Source: Candidatus Methanofilum arcanum
GTDB taxonomy: Archaea; Halobacteriota; Methanomicrobia; Methanomicrobiales; Methanospirillaceae
DNA: 20,040 nucleotides
NCBI GenBank assembly: GCA_031285085.1
Contig: JAITWW010000032.1
Coordinates: forward strand, 1-20,040
Reading direction: 5' to 3'
Shown: in pieces, positions 14,603 to 20,040 of the stretch
Numbering within the stretch: the stretch's first letter is position 1
How the letters are laid out: each line of letters begins with the position of its first letter
Made by a program: the position numbers and the translations under genes
Notes under the pieces: model-generated
The model's input: the letters and a program-made list of their open reading frames with translations, nothing else
What the model was told of the DNA's origin: nothing
Databases searched by the model: none

Positions 14603-15835
14603 ATGATCGAACATTCACGTCACATACCTGAGTCTCAGAGCCCTGAGGATATCTATCGGTACCTGGTGGAACGTCTTACCAAGTATGAAACGCAGAATAG
14701 TGAACAACTCGATCAGATTAGAGTTCTAGAAACTGATAAGAAATTTTTAGAAGGTCAAAAGATCCGCTTTGAACGCGAGGTAAAAAGGCTAAAAAGTGAG
14801 GTTGAACACCTCAAGACACCTCCCCTTCTTGTTGGTTCTATTACAGATATTATCGATAAAAACCGTGTCATTATTCGAAGTAGCTCTGGCCCTCGATTTT
14901 TGGTTCGCGTTTCGCAATCTGTACAACCTGAATCTCTTGTTATCGGCGCACGATGTACATTAAATCAGCAAAGCCTTGCTATTATTGAGGTATTACCCTC
15001 TAGTTTTGATTCTCAGATCTATGGAATGGAGCTCGAATCAACCCCTGAGGAGAGCTATGAAGATATTGGTGGACTTGACGAGCAGATTACAGAGATTCGC
15101 GAGGCTGTTGAACTTCCTATGACTCGTCCAGATCTTTTTCATGCGGTTGGTATTAACCCTCCAAAAGGAGTGCTCCTGTACGGTCCTCCGGGAACAGGAA
15201 AAACATTGCTTGCCCGTGCTGTCGCACATGAAACAGATGCCTGCTTTATGTATACGGTTGGCTCTGAGCTGGTTCAAAAGTACATTGGAGAAGGTGCACG
15301 CCTGGTTCGAGAGTTATTTGAGCTTGCAAAACAACGTGCTCCAACCATTGTTTTTATTGATGAGATAGATGCTGTTGGAGCTTCTCGAAGTGAGACAACA
15401 ACTGCTGGAGATCGTGAGGTACAACGCACATTAATTCAGTTACTCTCTGCAATGGATGGGTTTGATAATCGTGGTGAGGTTCGAATTATTGGAGCTACAA
15501 ACAGAATTGACATGTTAGATGCTGCGCTGCTGCGTCCAGGTCGGTTTGATCGAATCATTGAGATTCCACTGCCTGACACTGAAGGAAGACTCTCAATCCT
15601 GAAGGTACATACACGCTCAATGAATATAACTCATGATGTGGATCTATTTGAGATCGCTCGCCTTACTGATGGAAGAAATGGTGCAGATTTGAGAGCAATA
15701 TGCACTGAAGCTGGTATGTATGCTATTCGTAGAGAGGAGACGAAGGTTACACAAGCTGACTTCTTAATTGCACTTCGAAAGTTCAGGGATGATATTGAAA
15801 GAAAAGTAACACCACTTGGTGCCATGTATGCTTAA
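14603..15835 (+). CDS. pan: Proteasome-activating nucleotidase (PAN)
   Basis: A 410-residue AAA+ unfoldase that forms a hexameric ring on the 20S proteasome, unfolding and feeding protein substrates with ATP. It has an N-terminal coiled coil at about 28-72, an OB domain at about 75-135, Walker A GPPGTGKT at 194-201, Walker B FIDE at 251-254, sensor 1 IIGATNR at 295-301 and Arg-finger region RPGRFDR at 311-317. The protein ends Met-Tyr-Ala, which fits the HbYX motif (hydrophobic, Tyr, any residue) that docks into and opens the proteasome gate. Length and motif order are normal for the family. The gene is divergent from aMBF1 and convergent with a hypothetical gene whose end is only 28 bases away. 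No proteasome subunit gene is in the window. Confidence 0.96.
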   Translation: MIEHSRHIPESQSPEDIYRYLVERLTKYETQNSEQLDQIRVLETDKKFLEGQKIRFEREVKRLKSEVEHLKTPPLLVGSITDIIDKNRVIIRSSSGPRFLVRVSQSVQPESLVIGARCTLNQQSLAIIEVLPSSFDSQIYGMELESTPEESYEDIGGLDEQITEIREAVELPMTRPDLFHAVGINPPKGVLLYGPPGTGKTLLARAVAHETDACFMYTVGSELVQKYIGEGARLVRELFELAKQRAPTIVFIDEIDAVGASRSETTTAGDREVQRTLIQLLSAMDGFDNRGEVRIIGATNRIDMLDAALLRPGRFDRIIEIPLPDTEGRLSILKVHTRSMNITHDVDLFEIARLTDGRNGADLRAICTEAGMYAIRREETKVTQADFLIALRKFRDDIERKVTPLGAMYA

Positions 15836-15863
15836 ACATACCTCATCACCTTGCCTGTTATTG

Positions 15864-16340
15864 CTATAATTTTGTTATAATTGCACCCTCTTCCCATTCT
15901 TCTTTTGTACATAAAATCTTATACTCCTCCTGTATAGGTGATTCATGCTCATATTTGCTCTTCCATCTGCTTTCTTCTTCATACCTCGTGCAGATAAATG
16001 GCTGTTCAATTGAGTCTGTAACGGTTAAGATAAGACGATAATTCCACCCATCATGGAAAGAATCTGCACGATGAAGATATCGTGATGTAACAAGAGCAGG
16101 AGTTGCATACATCTGCACAGTGTGTTCGGTTCGAAAGAGATGGTACGAGACATATCTTCGGATATAGTATCTCACATCTGATGCAAGCGTGAGTGCAGCG
16201 ACAGATCCTGATACTGAGATGAGAACACCATACCCAAGGTTCACATGGTCATAGAATCTGATTGCGTGCCATGCGGTATCTGAGTTATGGAGAAGAGAAT
16301 AAAGATGCACACCAGGCTTTGCAAGCAGTAAGAGATCCAT
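15864..16340 (-). CDS. Conserved-looking hypothetical protein, possibly DUF5804-like
   Basis: A 158-residue protein, probably cytoplasmic. It begins MDLLLLAKPGVHLYSLLH, continues through a moderately hydrophobic segment (about 36-55, GVLISVSGSVAALTLA) and then YYIRRYVSY, and ends acidic with KEEWEEGAIITKL. The N-terminal half resembles my recollection of the euryarchaeal DUF5804 family (LLxxxxTA...YD... then a helical stretch followed by YYIRR-like residues). That resemblance is weak. Codon use and composition match its neighbours. It converges on PAN. No function can be assigned. Confidence 0.6.
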   Translation of the reverse strand: MDLLLLAKPGVHLYSLLHNSDTAWHAIRFYDHVNLGYGVLISVSGSVAALTLASDVRYYIRRYVSYHLFRTEHTVQMYATPALVTSRYLHRADSFHDGWNYRLILTVTDSIEQPFICTRYEEESRWKSKYEHESPIQEEYKILCTKEEWEEGAIITKL

Positions 16341-16556
16341 CTGTCTAGCTATATCGTGACATAAGGAGATAGATGTGTATGATAGATTCAGTGCATGTAA
16401 TGATAAAATAGAACAAAATTATTAAAAATATGATGAAATATAAAACATTCGAACTATTTCTCAACACAAAGGGAAAACGCATTCAAGCGCAAATTGAGCA
16501 TGATTCACTACCATAATCTCTGTACAAAACAAATAGACACAATAAGGAAAGAAAAT

Positions 16557-16568
16557 GTACATATACTT
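16557..16568 (+). promoter_or_regulatory. Putative box A of the tRNA-Pro gene
   Basis: TACATATACTTA lies about 23-34 bases before the first tRNA base, the right distance for archaeal tRNA promoters. The remaining AT-rich intergenic sequence 16341-16556 shows no gene that I can support. Confidence 0.5.
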
Positions 16569-16590
16569 ATGTGTCGAATAGTACTGGAAC

Positions 16591-16663
16591 GGGGCCATAG
16601 GGTAGCCTGGCATCCTAGGAGACTGGGGGTCTTCTGACTCGAGTTCGAATCTCGGTGGCCCCA
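16591..16663 (+). tRNA. tRNA-Pro, anticodon GGG
   Basis: A complete cloverleaf of 73 bases. Acceptor GGGGCCA pairs with TGGCCCC, with discriminator A. The D arm is GGGT-AGCCTGGC-ATCC. The anticodon stem GGAGA pairs with TCTTC around loop CTGGGGG, so the anticodon is GGG (Pro). The T arm is TCGAG-TTCGAAT-CTCGG. CCA is not encoded and there is no intron. The four-base variable loop and two-base connector before the anticodon stem match archaeal tRNA-Pro. Confidence 0.96.
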
Positions 16664-16679
16664 TTTTGTTTTCTGTTTT
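16664..16679 (+). terminator. Oligo-T terminator after tRNA-Pro
   Basis: Three T-runs (TTTTGTTTTCTGTTTT) start directly after the discriminator base, as is usual for archaeal tRNA genes. The downstream coding start is only 14 bases further on, so some read-through into the DUF89 gene is possible. Confidence 0.55.
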
Positions 16680-16693
16680 GAAATGTGTGTCAT

Positions 16694-17554
16694 ATGTGTA
16701 CTGATTCTCGTTGTCATGCCTGTCTGCTTTCTCGGGCAATTCTTGAATGTGAACTCACAAGAACTTCTCCCAAAAAAACGGCATCAATTCTGCAAAAAAG
16801 CAAAGAACTTCTTGATTTTTTGCTTACAACAAAGAGGAGTCATCCTGTAATAGCAAGTGAGTTCTATCGTTTTGTGCACCGTTCTATTGGGTGCGATGAT
16901 CCTTTTTCATCCTTCAAGTTGCAGTCAAATGAGATTGCATTAAACATCATAAGAAAATATGCAGATCATCTTTCTACCTGGAGTTTTCGAGATCTGGTTA
17001 CTGCTGCTGTCATTGGCAATGCATTTGACTATGGCGTAAAAGAACATGATGTATCTGATGACTTTGATTCTTTTTTTGAGGAAGAGTGGAGATCTGGATT
17101 AGTAATCGATGACACTGATGAGATGCTACCTTTGCTTGATCGTGTGGTGTATCTCACTGATAACTCAGGAGAGATTATATTTGATCGAGAACTCATTCGA
17201 TATCTCAAGAATCAGGGATCTGATATCACATTAGTAGCTCGTAAATCACCAATTTTAAATGATGTAACATGTGATGAGATCCATGCGCTGGAGATTGTTT
17301 CTTTTGTACATAGGATATATCCAAGCAGCAATACCGCTGAGATTGGCATTCGATTTGATCAGATTGGAGCAGAACTGTTACAATATATCAATAATGCAAC
17401 ATTGATAATTTCAAAAGGTATGGCAAATTACGAGAGCTTACGGGAGTTTGAGGGATTGCCCCCTGTTGCTTACCTTCTTACTGCAAAGTGCCTCCCTGTT
17501 GCAGAAGAGTTATCTGTTTTAAAAGGAAGCAAAGTTGCATTACTCTGTCTCTAA
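16694..17554 (+). CDS. DUF89 / ARMT1-like damage-control phosphatase family protein
   Basis: A 286-residue protein if translation starts at ATG 16694; GTG at 16685 would add three residues. The start MCTDSRCHACLLSRA has the Cys-x-x-Cys pattern of archaeal DUF89 members. Family signatures follow: GNAFDYG near 108-114, VVYLTDNSGEIIFDREL with metal-site Asp-Asn near 156-157, LARKSPILNDVT-like Asn-Asp near 189-190, and IISKGMANYESL near 239-250. The family consists of metal-dependent phosphatases that act on reactive or damaged phosphometabolites in eukaryotes and bacteria. The archaeal substrate is not known to me. The expected metal-binding residues are present, so activity is plausible. I chose the ATG because the Cys motif begins just after it; no clear ribosome site is seen for either start. 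It is probably a core gene rather than an island gene. Confidence 0.85.
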   Translation: MCTDSRCHACLLSRAILECELTRTSPKKTASILQKSKELLDFLLTTKRSHPVIASEFYRFVHRSIGCDDPFSSFKLQSNEIALNIIRKYADHLSTWSFRDLVTAAVIGNAFDYGVKEHDVSDDFDSFFEEEWRSGLVIDDTDEMLPLLDRVVYLTDNSGEIIFDRELIRYLKNQGSDITLVARKSPILNDVTCDEIHALEIVSFVHRIYPSSNTAEIGIRFDQIGAELLQYINNATLIISKGMANYESLREFEGLPPVAYLLTAKCLPVAEELSVLKGSKVALLCL

Positions 17555-17559
17555 AAGGA

Positions 17560-17576
17560 ACTTTATAGCTTTAAAG
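17560..17576 (+). promoter_or_regulatory. Putative box A of the nfeD-stomatin operon
   Basis: ACTTTATAGCTTTAAAG contains a TATA-like core about 30 bases before ATG 17598. The predicted transcript would have a leader of about ten bases. No Shine-Dalgarno is seen, consistent with a short-leader mRNA. Confidence 0.5.
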
Positions 17577-17597
17577 CACAAATAACTATGTAGTACT

Positions 17598-18065
17598 ATG
17601 GATGAACTTACCTCAGGATGGATAACAGTCCTCATTGGAGCAATATTATTGGGATGTGAGGTTTTTTCTCCAGGGATTTTCCTTGCAGTACCTGGAACTG
17701 TACTTGTTATTCTTGGCATCCTCATGCTGCTTGGCATTGATATCTTTTCAAGTGGAATTGGCATTATCACAGGCATTGTCTCAGCATTGGTTGCAAGCAT
17801 CGTTACAGTATGGGTGTACAGTCGTTTAACCCCTGGAAACCAAAAACCTCATAGCACATCACAAGATACTCTTGCCGGAATGCACGGAATTGTGACAAGC
17901 CCAGTTATCCCTACAGATATATCGGGAAAGGTCCGTATTGATGGACAAGAGTGGAGTGCACGTAGTATTCCTGAAATTGAAGTGCTTCCTCTCGGTACTG
18001 TTGTTGTTGTCGTAAGTGCACAAGGTGTGCATGTAGTAGTAAAACCTCTTGAAGAATCAAACTGA
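17598..18065 (+). CDS. nfeD: NfeD-family membrane protein (short form)
   Basis: A 155-residue protein. Two or three transmembrane spans occupy about residues 7-75 (WITVLIGAILLGCEVF, then VPGTVLVILGILMLLGI, then GIITGIVSALVASIVTVWVY). The C-terminal domain (about 88-150) has the OB-like pattern GMHGIVTSPVIPTDISGKVRIDGQEWSARS. This is the short NfeD type without an attached ClpP-like protease, commonly encoded next to a stomatin-type SPFH protein. The partner follows 61 bases later on the same strand. NfeD OB domains are thought to work with SPFH proteins in membrane microdomains. Confidence 0.9.
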   Translation: MDELTSGWITVLIGAILLGCEVFSPGIFLAVPGTVLVILGILMLLGIDIFSSGIGIITGIVSALVASIVTVWVYSRLTPGNQKPHSTSQDTLAGMHGIVTSPVIPTDISGKVRIDGQEWSARSIPEIEVLPLGTVVVVVSAQGVHVVVKPLEESN

Positions 18066-18126
18066 AAAGAACGATAGCAAGAACGAACACAAGAACCCCA
18101 AATAAAATCATTACAAAGGAAAAAAC

Positions 18127-18606
18127 ATGGTATTAATTGAAACTATAACAGTTTTACTCATTATAATCATTATTCTCATCTTTGCTCGTGGAGTAGTTAT
18201 TGTTCAACCATATGAACAAGCATTAAAAATTCGGCTTGGAAGATATGTCGGACGTCTCAACCCGGGTTTTTCCTGGGTTATTCCAATTATTACTCAAATT
18301 GTGAAACTTGATCTGCGAACTCAAGTTATGGAAGTTCCAAGTCAAGAGGTCATCACCAAGGACAATTCACCAACAAATGTTAATGCAATTGTCTATATTC
18401 GTGTCATCGATCCTGAAAAAGCATATTTTGAGGTCTCTAATTATAAACTAGCCACTGTTGCACTTGCGCAAACCTCTCTTCGTGGCACTATTGGTGACAT
18501 GGAGCTTGATGAAATCCTGTATAACCGTGATCAGATCAACACAAGACTCCGTGATATGCTTGACAAAGAGACTGATCAATGGGGCGTGAAGATTGAACGC
18601 GTTTAG
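18127..18606 (+). CDS. Stomatin/SPFH protein, N-terminal part, ends at in-frame TAG
   Basis: 159 residues up to TAG. Residues 4-20 form a membrane hairpin-like hydrophobic span. The SPFH domain follows: RGVVIVQPYEQALKIRLGRYVGRLNPG, then the classic core QEVITKDNSPTNVNAIVYIRV and LRGTIGDMELDEIL. The sequence breaks off after DQWGVKIERV, where related proteins continue with an acidic residue and IKEVDP. The next codons continue in the same frame with exactly that sequence. The gene is therefore interrupted by one stop codon at the position of a usually acidic residue; GAG to TAG would need only one base change. If translation stops here, the product keeps the membrane span and SPFH core but lacks the oligomerising coiled coil. 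AAAGGAAAA at 18115-18123 is a reasonable ribosome site. Confidence 0.8.
   Translation: MVLIETITVLLIIIIILIFARGVVIVQPYEQALKIRLGRYVGRLNPGFSWVIPIITQIVKLDLRTQVMEVPSQEVITKDNSPTNVNAIVYIRVIDPEKAYFEVSNYKLATVALAQTSLRGTIGDMELDEILYNRDQINTRLRDMLDKETDQWGVKIERV
18604..18606 (+). other. In-frame TAG interrupting the stomatin gene
   Basis: The codons on both sides belong to one continuous SPFH protein (KIERV, stop, IKEVDPIGAVKQAMTEQ). With the codon decoded, the protein would have 358 residues. No frameshift exists on either side, so only this codon is anomalous. It may be a nonsense mutation, a base error in the assembly, or a read-through or recoded codon. A stem-loop or pyrrolysine-type signal was not evident by eye just downstream. 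Confidence 0.85.
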
Positions 18607-18645
18607 ATAAAAGAAGTCGATCCAATTGGTGCTGTCAAGCAGGCC

Positions 18646-19203
18646 ATGACTGAACAGACTGCAGCAGAACGTGAACGCCGTGCCGCAATTTTACGTGCAG
18701 ATGGTGAGAAACGATCAGCAGTGCTTAGAGCTGAAGGTCTGAAGAAAAGTATGGTACTTGAAGCAGAAGGTGAGCGACAGAGTAAAGTTCTTCGTGCAGA
18801 AGGTGATCGAATGTCTCAAATTCTTCGCGCTCAGGGTGAGTCACAAGGACTTCGTATCCTTTCACTGGGAGCTCGTTCTCTTGACAAGCGAGCTATCTCG
18901 GTGCTGAGCCTTGATGCCTTAAAAACAATGTCAGATGGCCAAGCTACAAAGATTGTACTTCCATTTGAGGTTAGTAGCCTTATCCGACAGAGTGCGAAGT
19001 TCCTTGGAGCTACTGAGGATATGGTTGATGAAGAGGCAGTTTCAATTCCTATTGACGAGGCACTTCTTGGGGCAGCACCTGATGCAGCTGAGGTTGAACG
19101 ACTTCTTCGAACGATCGAAGAAGAGGTTAGAACAGCAAGCCCTGAAGAAGAACGAAGACCTGATAAGGATGTTTCAGACTTAGATGATATCATAAAGAAT
19201 TAA
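18646..19203 (+). CDS. Stomatin/SPFH protein, C-terminal coiled-coil part
   Basis: 185 residues from the first ATG after the TAG; the frame is open from 18607. It begins in the conserved segment MTEQTAAERERRAAILRADGEKRSA and carries repeated units of the type LRAEGxxxSxVLxAEG (about 1-70). These form the long charged coiled coil through which stomatins assemble into rings or cages. LSLDALKTMSDGQATKIVLPFE is the usual family block after the coil. The tail is acidic and extended (about 125-185). It could be made alone if translation re-initiates at 18646 (GGTG at 18630-18633 is a distant ribosome-site candidate), or as part of the full protein by read-through. Without the SPFH part it would lack a membrane anchor. 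Sequence conservation looks intact, so the mutation is probably recent or absent in vivo. Confidence 0.75.
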   Translation: MTEQTAAERERRAAILRADGEKRSAVLRAEGLKKSMVLEAEGERQSKVLRAEGDRMSQILRAQGESQGLRILSLGARSLDKRAISVLSLDALKTMSDGQATKIVLPFEVSSLIRQSAKFLGATEDMVDEEAVSIPIDEALLGAAPDAAEVERLLRTIEEEVRTASPEEERRPDKDVSDLDDIIKN

Positions 19204-19225
19204 ATTGCATCCTGATAACATATTC

Positions 19226-19237
19226 CTATTTTTTTGA
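19226..19237 (+). terminator. Oligo-T terminator after the stomatin gene
   Basis: CCTATTTTTTTG, with a run of seven T, lies 23-34 bases after the stop codon and before the ThiF-family gene's own promoter. It probably ends the nfeD-stomatin transcript. Confidence 0.5.
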
Positions 19238-19303
19238 AAAGTTTCAGAGATAAAAAAACGTTTGGAGTATTCTCATCTCCATCTCTTTCTATCCCCAAGC
19301 ACC

Positions 19304-19314
19304 CAGTTATTTTA
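19304..19314 (+). promoter_or_regulatory. Putative box A of the ThiF-family gene
   Basis: AGTTATTTTAG lies 27-37 bases before ATG 19341. The spacing predicts a start site near 19335, which would exclude the earlier in-frame ATG at 19317 and so favours 19341. Confidence 0.45.
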
Positions 19315-19340
19315 GTATGCATGTTTCATGTATATTTGCC

Positions 19341-20040
19341 ATGTGCATTGATCCACAATCCAACATTTCACGTTATACTCGGCAAATTCCATTAATTGGG
19401 CAATCAGGACAGGAAAAATTAGCTGCATCCCATGTATGTATTGTAGGAGTAGGAGGCCTTGGTTCACCAGTTGCACTCTATCTTGCTGCTGCAGGGGTGG
19501 GTACTCTCTCAATTATTGATGAAGATATTGTTAGTCTATCAAATCTCAACCGTCAGATTTTGCATACAACACCTGATCTGGGACGAGCAAAGGTAGATTC
19601 TGGAGCAGAAAAATTGCGAACTCTGAATCCAGATATTGTCATCCACTCCTACCATAGCAGAATCACACCTGAGCTCTTTTCAACCATAGCATCTGAAGTA
19701 GACCTTGTTATTGATGCAGTTGATAACTATCAAACACGCCACATTCTCAATGAAGTTTGTGTAAAGCATACTATCCCATTTCTACATGGTGCAGTACAGG
19801 GATTTACAGGTCAAATGATGCTTATTTTACCTCGAAAAACTGCATGCCTATACTGTTTCCTCTCATCTTGCGAAACCACTCACACACCCCCTGTTATAGG
19901 AACAACCCCTGGTATTATTGGAGTTATGCAGGCAAATGAGGCGATAAAATTTCTTGTCAAGATCAAGAATGTAACCCCAGGGGTTCTTATTCTGTGGGAT
20001 GGCATAACACTAACACTTGAAAAGTGTATTGTCGAGAGAA
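19341..20040 (+). CDS. ThiF/MoeB/HesA-family E1-like adenylyltransferase (partial, runs off window)
   Basis: 233 codons are visible; the 3' end lies beyond the window. The opening RYTRQIPLIGQSGQEKL is the typical MoeB/ThiF start. GVGGLG at 36-41 is the ATP-binding loop, IIDEDIVSLSNLNRQIL (58-74) carries the acidic pair and the Asn/Arg/Gln active-site residues, and DAVDN (126-130) gives the catalytic Asp. CLYC at 169-172 is the first half of the zinc site; the second CxxC is expected past the window edge. GTTPGIIGVMQANEAIKFL (187-205) is the family's crossover segment. These enzymes adenylate the C-terminal Gly-Gly of ubiquitin-like sulfur carriers (MoaD, ThiS or SAMP-like) for molybdopterin, thiamine, tRNA thiolation or protein tagging. 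Which one cannot be told here. The loop after CLYC is short, with one further Cys (177). ATG 19317 is an alternative start. Confidence 0.9.
   Translation, partial: MCIDPQSNISRYTRQIPLIGQSGQEKLAASHVCIVGVGGLGSPVALYLAAAGVGTLSIIDEDIVSLSNLNRQILHTTPDLGRAKVDSGAEKLRTLNPDIVIHSYHSRITPELFSTIASEVDLVIDAVDNYQTRHILNEVCVKHTIPFLHGAVQGFTGQMMLILPRKTACLYCFLSSCETTHTPPVIGTTPGIIGVMQANEAIKFLVKIKNVTPGVLILWDGITLTLEKCIVER

Noticed and set aside
16461..16739. Minus-strand ORFs over the tRNA-Pro region
   Set aside because: They are antisense translations of the tRNA gene and adjacent intergenic DNA; the cloverleaf explains the sequence.
18604..18606. Pyrrolysine codon
   Set aside because: No pyl genes or insertion signal are visible in the window, the displaced residue is normally acidic rather than Lys-like, and another gene here ends with TAG. 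Mutation or assembly error is more economical.
18831..19193. Minus-strand 120-codon Ser/Arg-rich ORF
   Set aside because: Antisense shadow of the conserved stomatin coiled-coil region, with no family pattern of its own.

Overview
The window looks like a chromosome segment from a methanogenic archaeon, most likely of the order Methanomicrobiales. The clearest evidence is a proteasome-activating nucleotidase (PAN) divergent from an archaeal MBF1-type transcription factor, archaeal box A (TATA) promoters, a tRNA-Pro without an encoded CCA, an ARMT1-like DUF89 protein, and secreted C1-peptidase-like and Pro/Thr-rich surface proteins of a kind common in that order. The species cannot be named from the sequence. 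The DNA is AT-rich throughout.

Region 1 (about 1-6714) is accessory. Three tightly packed genes encode a membrane-anchored TerB-domain protein, a BrxD-like (DUF2791) P-loop ATPase and an Lhr-like DEAD/H helicase. This is the gene content of the Shango anti-phage system (SngA-SngB-SngC), here in an archaeal genome. A SLOG/LOG-fold nucleotide-binding protein (TIGR00725-like) follows on the same strand and may be an accessory gene or a separate one. A 37-codon ORF overlaps the helicase end, and a 420-base stretch after the SLOG gene is unassigned.

Region 2 (about 7135-13177) is a block of four exported proteins: a three-part repeat protein, a protein with two copies of an unrecognised CYEC domain, a membrane-anchored Pro/Thr-rich surface protein, and a papain-like (C1) protein that has lost its catalytic Cys and His. 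None resembles a metabolic enzyme, so this reads as an envelope or adhesion locus that can vary quickly.

Region 3 (about 13375-20040) is mostly core: a small cupin, aMBF1, PAN, a hypothetical protein, tRNA-Pro(GGG), a DUF89 phosphatase-like protein, an NfeD/stomatin pair and the start of a ThiF/MoeB/HesA E1-like enzyme that runs off the window. The stomatin gene has an in-frame TAG exactly between two otherwise collinear halves.

The points most worth following up are the archaeal Shango operon with its membrane-anchored SngA, the pseudo-C1-peptidase, the interrupted stomatin gene, and the two unusual secreted repeat proteins.
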